Source: Macrotis lagotis (lineage: Eukaryota; Chordata; Mammalia; Peramelemorphia; Peramelidae). From it: DNA of 64,000 nt. The notes beneath the pieces were generated by a model, which saw nothing but the letters and a program-made list of their open reading frames with translations, searched no databases and was not told where the DNA came from. A program made the translations under genes and the position numbers. The stretch lies in assembly GCF_037893015.1 (NCBI RefSeq), contig NC_133660.1, positions 284,677,078 to 284,741,077 of the forward strand, written 5' to 3'. Of the stretch, positions 38,501 through 48,114 are shown one piece after another. Position 1 is the stretch's first letter, and the number at the start of each line of letters is the position of its first letter.

Positions 38501-41500
38501 GGTCTAAATGAGAATCCATTATAGGAAACAAGGAGGGTGAGTTAGTCCCCCTGGGGGGCCCAAATTCTGACTTCTGGTGTCTGCGCTCCCTGGGGTACAA
38601 GCGGGCCCAAACCTGGTGGCCCTGCAGAGGGGGAGCTCCCCAGCCCTGGAGGGCTCCAAGCTGGAGGCCGCTAGTTTAAAGAAAGCTTGAACAAGAGCCG
38701 AGAGCCCTGGAGCCTTCTGGGGGGAGCGAGAAGAGGGGGGCTGAGAAACCAAAGCCAGGGAGGAACCCCCCCCCCCAGCCCCTGGCCTCCATCCAGGCCC
38801 AGCAGGAGCCTGCCCGGCCCACCCAGGCCAATATCAAGACGTTGCCTTAAATAATTAATTAGCCCCTGTTTGCTTGTTTGTTTAACATGTAAAACGCTCC
38901 CCCACCAGGGTTTTTTATTGCTGAATAAATTTAAATATTTAATCTTCCCTTCATGAATATTACGAGGCCTAAGTAGCCACCACAGCCCCTTCAAGTGCTG
39001 GGAGTCAGTGGCTCCCAGAGGGGGTCGGCGTCATTGTCGGAGGCAGGGGGGACAGCCCCTCGCTGAGTGATCCTCTTGAAGAAGGGGGGGTGGAGGCTGG
39101 GACCCCCGGGGATCATGGCCAGACTGAGTCAGACTAGGGGTTCTGGGGGCCAAAATGCCCTTCACATTTTTATAAAAATTTAAATTAAATTTAAAATAAA
39201 TATTTTTATAAATGGGGGGGGCATCTGGGACCCTCCCCGAGTTCTATTGAGAATGTGTGGCCAGAGCTCCGAACAGGAGGCGGGAGAGACCCAGGTTCAA
39301 ATTCTCCAACACCAGCTGGGTGACAATGAGCAAGTCACTGGAAAGTTGAGCCTCGGTTTCCTTTGCTAGAAAATGGGTAGAACATCTACTTTTGAGCAGA
39401 TTCCTCATTCTCTTTAATAGGAATAACTGGAACCTAAAAGTCCCCACAGCTGCCTTAGCTTCTTCCAGTCTTGTTGGCCTTTTTTTATTTTAAAAAAAAA
39501 CACATTTGGGGGCAGCTAGGTGGCGCAGTGGATAGAGCACTGGCCCTGGAGTCAGGAGGACCTGAGTTCAAATTCAGCCTCAGACACTTCATAATTCCTT
39601 TGCTGTGTGGCCTTGGGCAAGCCACTAAACCCCGTTGCTTCAAATAAAATTTAAAAAGAACAAACAACCCAGTTTGGGGTCGGGTCTGTCTCCCAAGAGG
39701 CCTGAAGTCAGGAGATGTCTCCATTTCAGCCTCCACCTGGTCAGGCCCTATTTGGAGGAGGAGTCTGGGGTGGTGGAGGCGCCCTGACCTCAAGCTACGT
39801 GAGGATGGGTTGAAGGAGTTGCGGCTCTTTAGCCTGGTCAGCGGCATCTGGCCTTCCAGGGCTGACCAACAGAAGGTGAATCTGGCCCAGGGACGGAGTC
39901 AGAAGCTCTGGGGAGAGTCACAGAGAGGTCCACTGAGGCCGGAAGTGAAGAGATGCTTTGTCCCAAAGTGGAATAGGATGCTGCCTCAGGTAGTGAGCTC
40001 CCTGTCACCAGAGAGAGAGCCAGGAGGAAGAAGAAGTCTTGTTTAAGTGTGTGGTGGACCAAATTCTACTCCGTTTAATTCAGCAAGGAGCTGAATTCAG
40101 CTCCTGCCTTCAGGGGTTCCGTTCTCCTGCCCCCAACCTAGAACAAGGAGGGACCTTACAGAAAAGCTGGTCTTGATGGGGAAACTGAGGCTCAGGGAGG
40201 GGGTGGAGCTTGCCAGTGAGGTCAGTTGGCTTAGAACTAAGGGCAGGGGGATCCTCAAATGCTCATAGAGGGGGCTTGGCCCTGAGCGCCTCTGTATGAC
40301 AAGGCTACCTCCCCCTCAGCACTCTCCACACTGCTGACCCCCCCAGCACAGTCAGGGGGCTTGCAGAGAGCCTGGGGGTCCCTGGACAGGTCCCCTCTCT
40401 CTCTGATCCTCAGTTTTGTCATCTGACAAATGGGGTCAAGGATACCCACACCCGTAGGCAGAGGGTGGTATAACATTCAGTGGAGATGTGGACTCTAGGG
40501 TGGCATCTGTGGGGCAGGGGTACTGCCAAGACCCCCCCCCCCGGGGAGCTTTCCCCACCCTGCCCATGCCTGCTTCCTGTGTGTCTTTGGGCAGCTTCCT
40601 TGATCTCTCTGGGCCTCAGGAAGCCCCTTCCCCATCCCACTGTGTAGGAAGGATGAGCAGGGCCCGGGGGCCCTGAGCCACGTCTGCTCTTGTCCAGTGG
40701 ACAGCAGGCGTGCGTGGACTCAGAGCTGCCTCAGAAGGCAGCAGGTCCAAAGGGGGCCATGTGCCAGGCTACCGATGATGGGGAACTCACCAGCTCAGAG
40801 TCTGGGCCCCAAGATCCCCTCCAGGGGTGGAGTCTGAGAGGCAAGAAGAGGCCGGAGGACCCCCAGGCCCTGACCAAAGCCAGGCTGGTGGGAGGCAGCG
40901 GACACGAGGGGCCGCGCTGACCCCCGAACAGCCCCATCTCCCGGCCGGCCCTCTCTCTCTCCCTCCTCCTGGCCGTGGCAGGAAACATTAAGTCTGTTAA
41001 ATACAAATTATTCCTGTCCTCTTCTTCCGCTGGGTGGGATGGACCCCAGCCAAGGGCAGCCGAGACGAGGCCCACACGGCCCAGGGGAAGTGCCAGGGCC
41101 TTGGCCGGGGGGGGGGGGGGGCTTGCTGCTGGGAGAGCATCATTAGCCCCGTTACTGAGATAAAGGACTGGGGGGGCAGTGCCCCTGAGGAGGAGGGGGC
41201 AGGGGGACCCCTCTCCTGGCTCGCTGAGCCTCAGTTTCCCCATCCATAGAACAGATGGAGCCAGGTGGTCTCTCAGTATCCAGGTCCAGGGGTTTCTACG
41301 GTTAAGGGCTGCTCGCTTGGGGAGGTTTTACCAAGAGCCAGCTGATCTGGAAGCCCCACGTCCAGGTGGGCTGCTGCTCCTCTTACGGGCCGGGGTGAGG
41401 GAGTGAGGGTCAAATAAACGCCATGCACCTTCTTTGTCCCCCAACACATCTGGGGACATTTTGCACAGGGGAAAACTGAGTCCCAGGGACTTGTTCAAGG

Positions 41501-44500
41501 TCACTCGGCCGGCCTTGGAACTGGGATTTTTCAGGGGGAGCTCTAGAAATCTGCCCCAGGGCCCTACAGAGAGCCCCTGGCTGTTCCCCAGAGACAGAGA
41601 AGAGGGGGTTCGTCCAGGGAAGCACCCACCTTGCCAGACAGATGTGGCCTCTAAAAGCTCACAGCCCCCAGAACCAGGGCAAGGAGGGGGTGTCCGGCCC
41701 CCCTCCTTGGGGTGCCCCCCACTGTCTGCCCTGAACAGGGAATCCTGCAGGGCCACTGCCAAATGGAAATGAAATTCTGCTTAATTGGGCCCCAAAGGGG
41801 AGGAGAGAAAACAACAGGAGGGAAGAGGGGAGAGGAGAGGGAGGAGGGAGGGGAGCCTGGAGGCTGCAGCTGGCCCAGGGTGGAGGTGGCTGGCATAGGG
41901 GCAGGTCAAGCTTGGCCCTGGCAGGCTGCCTGCTGGTGCCCACCACACCCTTAGCCTCCCGGAACTCCCTGGAGGCCACAGAGGGACCGTCCATTTGTCA
42001 GCTGGGGTTTCTCCTGGCCAGTAAGGTGGGCTGAGGAAGTCACGCTGGGTGCAGGTGGCCCTGGGTTCGGGTTCTCCCCGGGGCCCAGCAGAGGCAGGCA
42101 AGATGGCAGGCCGCCTCGGTGGCGGGCCTTCCCCAGCCGCCCAGGCCTCTGGCCCGGCTCCCTGGAAGATGCCCGGGTGGGAGGCGGCCAGTGCTGTTTT
42201 TCAGGGCTCGGGGTCCCCCGGGGCCCCCCAGCCTGGCCCCGCCCCCCAAGGGCCCCAGCACCCTCCTGGGGCCAGGCCTGCCTGGTGGATAAACAAGCCC
42301 TGGAGCCCGGCTCCAATTAAAGTTGGCTCAGCTGATGAGGCTGCCCCTCATTTGGCAGCTTCATTAGCTCCGGGTTTCCAGGGGCCAGAGGCCCAGACTC
42401 CCTCTGTCTGTCTCACATGGGGGGACGGCAGGCAGGGAGGGGGCAGGGCAGCACCCGTGGGAGCAGAGCGGCCTGCTGGGGGGGCGGGCAGAGGGGAAGG
42501 AGAGCCAGAGCTTCATGTCCTGAACTTCTTGGGCAGTAAGAACACCCCACTCCAACATTCCAGGTTCTAAGCCCCCCAGCTCTGACGTTCCAGTTCTAAG
42601 CCTCCCCGCTCTGACACTGCTGTTGGAGACCCCCCCACTCCAACCTTCAGTTGTAGGGGCCCCCTCATTCTAACATTTCAGGTTCTAAGCCCCCAACTCT
42701 GATGTTCCAGGTTCTAAGGGCCCCAGGATGCTGATCTTGTGAGGCCTTGAAGGCCATCCCAGGCCCCAGCCCCCAGCCCCCCGCTGTCTCCCCCTGAGCC
42801 CACAGCACTCTCAGATATCCCTGAGAAGCGCCCAGGCTGCCCCTCGTTTTGGGGGTGCCTCCATTTCTCTCCCTGGAGAGCCCCTGGCTTCCTTTGCCAT
42901 GGACCCGTTGATACCGTTCCAAAGTGGTTCACAACGACCCCGTGAGGAGAAACTGAGGCGGGGGTTCGGGACTTTTCCAGAGTCACACGGCTTGTCTAAG
43001 TGGGTGAATGAGAACTTGAACTCGGGGCTGGTCTCTCTGGGTTTGGGCCTTCTCTCCTGCGCCACCTGGTGGCCAGTCATCGCGCTCCAGGCAGCCCTGC
43101 CCTGCAGAGGGTCGTCAGGAAGACCCGAATTCGAATTCTGCCTCGGGGTTTGAGGCCACAAGCAGTTCTCCTGCCTCATGAGGGTCCCCTCTGGGCTCAA
43201 GTCCTTTTGCCTGAGACTCAGTTTCCTTGTGGCTAAAATGGGGTGGAAGGGCTTCCCTCCCAGGGTGGTGGTGGGGCAGCAAGGGGCATGTGGCCCTCAC
43301 TCTCCCTGGGGTCTCAGGTTCTGTAAGCTCCCCGAAGGCGGGGCCTCGGACCCCGATGCCAGTCCTGCCTCCAATACTTGCTCAGTTATAAAGTGGGGGG
43401 GGGGGGCTAGGGCCCTGCCAGCCCTGGTGCCCTGGAGCCGCCCCCTCCTCACACAGACCTGCAGGATCCCCTGGGAGGAGGGGGCAGGGTGAGAGGCTGG
43501 GCAGCCGCCACCACACTGGGCACGTGAAATATTGTCTCTCGGATTAGCAGATAGACTGAGAATGAGGGAATAATAGAGCGGCCGATCGATGAGGCCCGGG
43601 CAGCAGTGGGCAGCAGCGGGCAGCCGCGTTTGCTCAGCACTCAGGGCCCCCGGATGGTCCTCCCAGGACCCAGGCCAGGGGCGTCATCCTTCTCCCCCGC
43701 CCCCAGTCCAAGAACCCTGAGGAAGACAGAGGTGGTGGAATGTGAGGGCAGAGGGGGCCTACCTTGGGGGGCCTTCTGGGTCATTCTAGGGGGCAGGGGG
43801 TAGCAAGGAGGGAGGCCAGAAGTGAGCCCCCTGGCTGAAGAGCCGAAGGCTCAGGGTCCTGGGGCCCAGCCCTGTCTCCTCTGCCAAGGGACTGCCCTGT
43901 TCCAGGCCTCAGTTCCCCATCTGTAAAATGGAAGGTGAGATGCCCAGCGCCAGCCACGTGAAGGCCAGAACCAACATTCGTCGCCATCAGAGGAAGTCTG
44001 GCCTGGGCCAGAAAAACCTTGGTGGGGGGCTTGAGGTGCCCCGGGGGGGAGGGAAGACCTTCATCTGGGCCTCAGTTTCCTTCTTGGTAAAATGAGGGCA
44101 AGAGCTTCCCTGGGGGGGAAGGGGGGCTTGAAGCCCAGGCTTGGAGAACGTGGGGCCGTGTTGGGTGACAGTGAGGGTGAGGATGAGGATGAGGATGATC
44201 CTCTATCAGGAGGACCCTCCTGGCCCCACTGGCCTCTTCCTGTCTGACCCCGATGGTCTTTCCCCTTCTCCAGGCCTCAGTTTCCCTATCTGCTCTTCAG
44301 AGCACTCTGCCGAGCGGTCTCTGGCTAGGGCTGGATGTTGGGGCCGGGGCTTATGCCCACCTCTGAGGTCCCAGCACCCCCAGCACCAGGGGTGAGCCGG
44401 GCTTGGGAAGGGAAGTGGGGGGCCCATCACCTCCACACAGACCCCCCCCAGCAGGACTCTTCCCCCTTTCCTTCCCTTCCTCAGGGGTCCTGGGCAGGGA

Positions 44501-46388
44501 AGATGAGGAAGCGGGGGGCCGAGGCCAGGCTGGGGAGGGGGCTGCCTAGGATGGCCTGGGGGACAATAGGGAGGAGAGGGCAGCGCTCTGCCCTGGTCAG
44601 GCCCAACCTGGGGTGGGGGGGACTTTAGAACATCCCTGTCAAAGTTGGGGACCCTTGAGCCTAGAACGTAGAAAGTCATGGCTGGCTGGGGGACAGCCCA
44701 GAACATGGGAGTTCTGAGCTGAGGGGCCAGAGAACAGAACTCAAGTCATCAAAGCCAAAAGGATCCTTCAGAATCCATCTGGTGCACCCCCATTTTACAG
44801 ATAAGGAAACTGAGGTCCAGAGAGGCAGCAACACAGTGGAGCCTAGAACTCCTGGCTCCCCAGGACCCCTGGGGGGCTGCCGGAGCTGAGGGGTCCCTGC
44901 TGTGCTTCCCCCCACAGTGGATGGCTGTATCCACCGAGCCGCCGGCCACTTGCTGACCGAGGAGTGCCGCTCGCTCCACAGCTGTGAGACGGGCAAAGCC
45001 AAGATCACCGGAGGGTACCGCCTGCCGGCCAAGTGTATGTACCCCGGCCCGGGCCCTCCCAGCCTTCCTTTCGTCTTCCTCGTGCCCGCAGTCCCACAAT
45101 GCCTTGCCTGCCAGGCACGGGCTCTGCCCGTGCCCATGGCCAGGGGAGTAGTTACCACCCCACCCTGGCCCATTTTGCAGAGCTTGGCAGTGCCCCTGCA
45201 CCAGCTCCTAACCCGTCACATCCAGACTCAGGGTCTTGGGGAGCCCCCTTGGCCACCCCATTTGCCTCCTCCCTCCCCTCCCCATGGGTGAGCTTGCCGG
45301 CCTGGATGGAGGTCAGGGCTGCCTCAGGCAGGCCCTGTCAGCCCCCCCCCCCCAGCCCGAGCCCTGGGCGAGATGGGCAAAGAAACTGGTTTTCTTGGGC
45401 AGAAGCAGAGTCAGAATCTTCCTGGAGTGGGTGCTGGGTGTGAGTGTTGGTGCCCGCATGGAGGAGCTGGACCGGGTGTGCTGGGTCAGTGGGCTCCCCT
45501 TGGGCACAGTGGCAAGGTGCCAGGCAGGGAGCAGGCCCTGGATGGTATCATGCCCCCTCCCAGCTAGGGGCTCAAGGGCCGGGTGAGGAGGGGGCACATG
45601 GGTGCCAGGCGAGGGCTCGGAACTGGGCCTGACCCAGTCTCATTCCTCACAGATGTCATCCATACTGTGGGGCCTATCGCCCAGGGAGACCCCAGCCCCG
45701 GCCAGGTCCAGGAACTGCGCAACTGCTACCTTAACAGCCTGCAGCTGGCACTAGAGAACCGCCTTCGCTCAGTGGTGAGGGTCCAGAACGGGGAAGGGGC
45801 GCCCCAGAGGGGCTGGGCCTAACTAGGGGGTGCCGGCAGTAGCCCCAGTAACAGCAGGGTTTGTCTTCCAGGCCTTTCCTTGCATCTCCACGGGGGTCTT
45901 TGGTGAGTGTGGCTGGGGCCAAGGTGGGGGGCTGGGCTGGGGGTCACAGGGAGAAGCCACGGACGCTCCAGCTTCCCCTGCACCCCACAGGTTACCCCAA
46001 CGAGGCTGCAGCCGAGGTCGTCCTGGCCACCCTCCGAGAGTGGCTGGAAGAGCACAAGGACAAGGTATGGGGGTCACGGGGGGAGCCAATCCGGGAAAGC
46101 TCTCTCCCCTCCGACTCCCGGTCCTCCCCCGGCAGGGGGATGGGGGGGGGCACAGGGGAGGGCCTCCCTGAGCACCGGATCCTCCTCTGGCCTCAGGTGG
46201 ACCGCCTGCTCATCTGTGTCTTCTTGGAGAAGGATGAAGAGATCTACCGGGGGCGCCTGCCCCACTTCTTCCCTGTGGGTAGGTGCCCCCTCCCCTCCTG
46301 GGGTCCTGAGCCCTCTGGGTGGAGCCTGGGGGAGGGGCTCATCCTGGCAGGTGGCCCCTCCCTCACTCTCCTCTGCCTTCCAGCCTGA
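28436..46388 (+). CDS. MACROD1: MACROD1, ADP-ribose glycohydrolase macro domain (3' part of gene, 7 coding exons)
   Basis: Coding exons read directly: 28436-28465, 44918-45034, 45653-45774, 45872-45902, 45991-46064, 46197-46278 and 46384-46388 (stop TGA 46386-46388). All junctions are GT-AG and the phases join cleanly. The product corresponds to human residues 173-325 with no indel and ends [11 protein letters not shown]. Known for the family: it removes mono-ADP-ribose from acidic side chains and hydrolyses O-acetyl-ADP-ribose, and is mainly mitochondrial. Visible motifs are the first ligand loop [19 protein letters not shown] (human N174, D184, H188 equivalents) and the second phosphate loop [10 protein letters not shown]. 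The N-terminal mitochondrial and linker exons lie before base 1; I looked for an exon ending in VDAIVNA and found none here. It converges on OTUB1, as in human. Introns between the last exons are only 88-618 nt, against 16,452 nt after the microexon. Confidence 0.96.
28466..33330. other. MACROD1 16.4-kb intron, first part
   Basis: No exon seen. MIR-like fragments lie at about 29310-29370 and 30170-30260. An L2-type tail is at about 31390-31460 and a SINE fragment at about 32245-32300. Repeat-free A/T patches at about 29795-29945 and 31865-31975 are candidate regulatory elements. Confidence 0.5.
29795..29945. promoter_or_regulatory. Candidate conserved non-coding element
   Basis: Unique sequence with GGTTAATGGGC, tgtttaccgc (forkhead-like TGTTTAC), ggtcagaggtcagg (direct-repeat nuclear-receptor-like half sites AGGTCA) and gaataaataag. 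Function is inferred from motif density only. Confidence 0.3.
33335..33560. promoter_or_regulatory. Candidate conserved non-coding element (strongest in the intron)
   Basis: About 225 bp of balanced-composition, repeat-free sequence between GC-rich flanks, with retained CpGs (actcggcgataagcaacggg, atcggagcg) and homeobox-type motifs (caattattcacc, agattaattcac). Such islands of intermediate GC in GC-rich introns are usual for deeply conserved enhancers. Confidence 0.4.
33835..34100. repeat. AT-rich block with repeated TTAATATA-type words
   Basis: Contains at least six variants of attaatat/tattaatat within 260 bp, mixed with CpG-bearing words (ttgtatcgccgtatg, ttcgaggac). No known family recognised. 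Confidence 0.6.
34395..34700 (+). mobile_element. L2-type LINE 3' fragment
   Basis: Phrase order ccagtcactgtgctaa ... cctgccctcaaagagcttcc ... gctgagtcttgaaggctgtcagg ... gtccaggtggaagg matches the L2 3' region. Diverged. Confidence 0.6.
35355..35508. repeat. (CT)n polypyrimidine tract
   Basis: CTGTCT variants, then a pure CT run of about 65 bp on the MACROD1 sense strand. A further CCCCTC-type tract lies at 36390-36495. Confidence 0.96.
36035..36200 (+). mobile_element. MIR/CORE-type SINE
   Basis: gtggatctggaatcaagaag, cctgagttcaaatccagata, gggcaagtcacttaa and gcctcagtttctc appear in canonical order. A MIR-like tail (attttacagatggagaaatc) follows at about 36330-36360. Confidence 0.7.
37285..37455. 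promoter_or_regulatory. Candidate conserved non-coding element with POU/TAAT motifs
   Basis: Unique block: tttttaataacggg, tttttgcatgatgaatg (octamer-like TTTGCAT), catatccataatgaagcc, gactcaataatgaatttcc. Repeat-free between GC-rich flanks. Confidence 0.4.
38020..38120. promoter_or_regulatory. Candidate conserved non-coding element
   Basis: Repeat-free A/T patch: tatttaaatgaattatccc, accagatattagctgtg, ccgccaaaccattgcc, ctaaatttagc. Confidence 0.3.
38825..38975. promoter_or_regulatory. Candidate conserved non-coding element with TAAT/forkhead motifs
   Basis: ccttaaataattaattagcc, tgtttgcttgtttgtttaac (tandem forkhead-like TGTTTNY) and tttattgctgaataaattta within about 150 bp, bounded by C/G-run sequence. 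Confidence 0.4.
39508..39655 (+). mobile_element. WSINE1-like marsupial SINE, near full length
   Basis: Head ggggcagctaggtggcgcag, body tggatagagcactggccctg, cctgagttcaaattcagcc, gtggccttgggcaagccact, ending in an A-rich tail. tRNA-derived family; low divergence suggests a fairly young insertion. Confidence 0.9.
39790..40060 (+). mobile_element. L3/CR1-like LINE 3' relic
   Basis: ggctctttagcctggtcag, ccaaagtggaataggatgctgcctcaggtagtgag and the following clause fit the L3/CR1 3' end. Diverged. Confidence 0.5.
42285..42390. promoter_or_regulatory. Candidate conserved non-coding element
   Basis: ctccaattaaagttggctca, gctgatgaggctgcccctc and ttggcagcttcattagctcc. Compact, repeat-free, with TAAT-type and bZIP-like (gctgatga) words. 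Confidence 0.3.
42535..42722. repeat. Degenerate minisatellite, about 36-bp unit
   Basis: Five imperfect copies of a unit reading ccccactctaacattccagg then ttctaagcc. Copies vary in the C-run and in the ttccag/ttctaag part. Confidence 0.85.
45872..45902 (+). CDS. MACROD1: MACROD1 31-nt microexon encoding the second phosphate loop
   Basis: The exon encodes [10 protein letters not shown] plus the first base of the next Gly codon. It is bounded by cttccag and gtgagt, with flanking introns of only 97 and 88 nt. The ISTGVFG segment is the conserved pyrophosphate/ribose loop of macro domains. Because the length is 31 nt, skipping would shift the frame, unlike the 30-nt microexon at 28436. Confidence 0.92.
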
Positions 46389-46765
46389 TGCCGTCCCTCC
46401 CCACTCCCCAAGACTGGTAAGAAAGGCCCCGTGTGGACTAACCGTGCCCCCCACCCCCATCCCTGGCACCAGCTAACCACCCCCTTGGCCCATCAGAGGC
46501 AGACAGGACTGCTGACTCCCCCCGTCCCAGGCCAGGACTGGGGGTGGCGGGGGGCCGGACAGGAGGGGCCCGTTTCCCAGGTCTGCCCTGACCTGGCGCT
46601 TCTCCCTCCAGACCCACCCGAGGCGCCCCAGGCCCAACTCTGAGGACGCCAGACCGCTGACCCACCCAAGCCCCCCTGATGCAGGACCGCCTTCCCCACG
46701 ACCCTCCCCGGGCTCGAGGGTCTCTCAACACTGTTCAATAAAGGGTTCTGCTCAGTTCTAGGCTC
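46384..46765 (+). other. MACROD1: MACROD1 3' untranslated region with a spliced 3'UTR intron
   Basis: The exon opening at 46384 supplies the last two bases of the final Ala codon and then TGA. A good donor follows (AGACTG|GTAAGA, exon end 46416), and a matching acceptor (ctccctccag) lies before 46612. The 3'UTR is therefore probably spliced, with a 195-nt intron. The stop is 28 nt before the junction, inside the roughly 50-nt limit, so nonsense-mediated decay is not expected. The last exon ends after AATAAA at 46737-46742. The 3'UTR splice is inferred from the sites alone. Confidence 0.75.
46737..46742 (+). terminator. MACROD1: MACROD1 polyadenylation signal AATAAA
   Basis: A canonical AATAAA lies 349 nt past the stop codon, followed within 40 nt by a T/G-rich stretch (ttctgctcagttctagg). 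Cleavage is expected near 46755-46765. Confidence 0.85.
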
Positions 46766-47919
46766 AAGGCTTGATATCCCAGAGGATGGGGCCGGGGCTG
46801 GGATGGGGGGGGGGGTGTCAGGACGTGGGGTGTGCCGAGCTCATCCACCAGTGAACTTGGGGGATCCACCAGCTGGCCCCCAGGCTTGGGTCATCCCTCC
46901 AGGCCAAAAGGAAAGAAGGAACCCGGGGGAAGTGGGCAGCATGGCAGGAGGAGATGGCAGCACAGCGGGAGGCGGGCAGTGCGGCGGGAGGAGACGGGCA
47001 GCGCCGGTTGCCAACAATCAGTTCACATTTATTGAGGCGGATACAGTTGCACAGAACACAGCCACGCTCCCTGCCCTCGAGGGGCTTACAGTCTGAAGGA
47101 GACGACACACCATTAATTCTGTGGGGGAGGGGGTGGTCTTCTGTGGCTCGATGGCACTGGGGGAGAGACCCCCGCCCTTCCCCTTGCTGGAAGAAACGGA
47201 CAACTCAAGAGAGCAGAAGAGCCGGGGGCCCGGCAAGCCAAAGCAGGGGGAGCAGGGAAGGCCAGAGTGTGGGGGGCTGGGGGCGGCTGGGGCCTCAGGC
47301 TCCTCCCCTCCGTGAGGGTGGTGCCCCCAGGACGATGGTGAGGCCCTCAGGCCAGCCCCTAGCAGCCATGCTGCTACAGGGTGGCAGTGCCCTCTGCTGG
47401 GGACAGAGTTAAGAACAAGCCAAACCATCTAAGAAGCGAGCCAGAGGCAGGCGCTGGGACAGAAGCAGGGGTGTCCGACAGCAGAAAGGAGAGCAGAGGC
47501 AGTGGGGTCCAGGAGGGCATCACCTGGGCCTCCATCTGTGGGCCAAGGGTGAGGGGGGGTGAGCACAGGTGCAGACTGGGTCGGCACCGGAGCGGGCAGA
47601 CCCTGTGGAAGCACAGTTGGCCCCCGGGGAAGGGCTGAGGCATCAGGAGAGGCTCCGGTAGCATCTCCCATGAGAAGGTCCTTGGAAGAAGCCCCCACAA
47701 GCCAGTGGAAGAATGGGGGAGATGACCCCCTCAGCCCCTGCCCTTGCAGGCCTGCTCCCCTAGGGTTTGGCTGCTGGGGCCTGAGCAGCAAGTGGCCCGT
47801 CTTTCCCCTGCCCAAGCTTGGCTCGGCCTGGCCCGGGGTCCCTGCCGGGAAAGGAGGGCCCCCCCGGATGCCCTCTCCCAACGGCGGGCAGCAGCAATAC
47901 ATGGGCGCGCAGACACGGC
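46766..47919. other. Region between convergent MACROD1 and OTUB1 ends
   Basis: No coding exon seen. Holds an L2-like remnant at about 47020-47105 and otherwise unique GC-rich sequence. Part may be a long OTUB1 3'UTR. Confidence 0.5.
47028..47033 (-). terminator. Possible distal OTUB1 poly(A) signal (AATAAA)
   Basis: Minus-strand AATAAA about 1.08 kb past the OTUB1 stop. It lies in what reads as an old L2-type repeat (about 47020-47105, plus strand: catttattgag ... cctgccctcgaggggcttac). If used, the OTUB1 and MACROD1 transcripts would end only about 250 bp apart. Confidence 0.3.
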
Positions 47920-48114
47920 CTCACCAGCAACATCCCCTTTAATAAAATACGCAAGGTCACGGGGGCAGGGAGGGGAAGGGGGAGTGAAATATGACCATTT
48001 ACAACCACAAAAAACCTCTGTACATGTCTAACGCCTGTTAGCAGGGGAAGGGAGGGGCAGGACTGGCCCCAGCACGGGCAGTGGCGGCGGGCAAGGCCCG
48101 GGGCGCCGTCCCAC
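47920..48114 (-). other. OTUB1: OTUB1 3'UTR (short form)
   Basis: Sequence between the TAG stop and the first usable poly(A) signal on the minus strand (ATTAAA, plus-strand 47938-47943). The length near 195 nt assumes cleavage about 20 nt past that signal. A longer form ending near 47010 is possible (see the AATAAA at 47028-47033). Confidence 0.6.
47938..47943 (-). terminator. OTUB1: OTUB1 proximal poly(A) signal (ATTAAA)
   Basis: Minus-strand ATTAAA, the commonest variant signal, about 172 nt after the stop. It sits in a local A/T patch within otherwise GC-rich DNA. Confidence 0.6.

Larger units (their letters stand above)
40060..44917. other. MACROD1 intron, last part before exon 44918
   Basis: No exon seen. 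GC-rich with several G-runs (for example 41107-41120). MIR-like tails lie at about 41230-41260, 43210-43240, 43905-43935 and 44795-44825. Unique A/T patches at 40980-41015, 41745-41800, 42285-42390 and 43520-43590 may be regulatory. The last 30 bases (tgcttccccccacag) form the acceptor of the 44918 exon. Confidence 0.5.
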
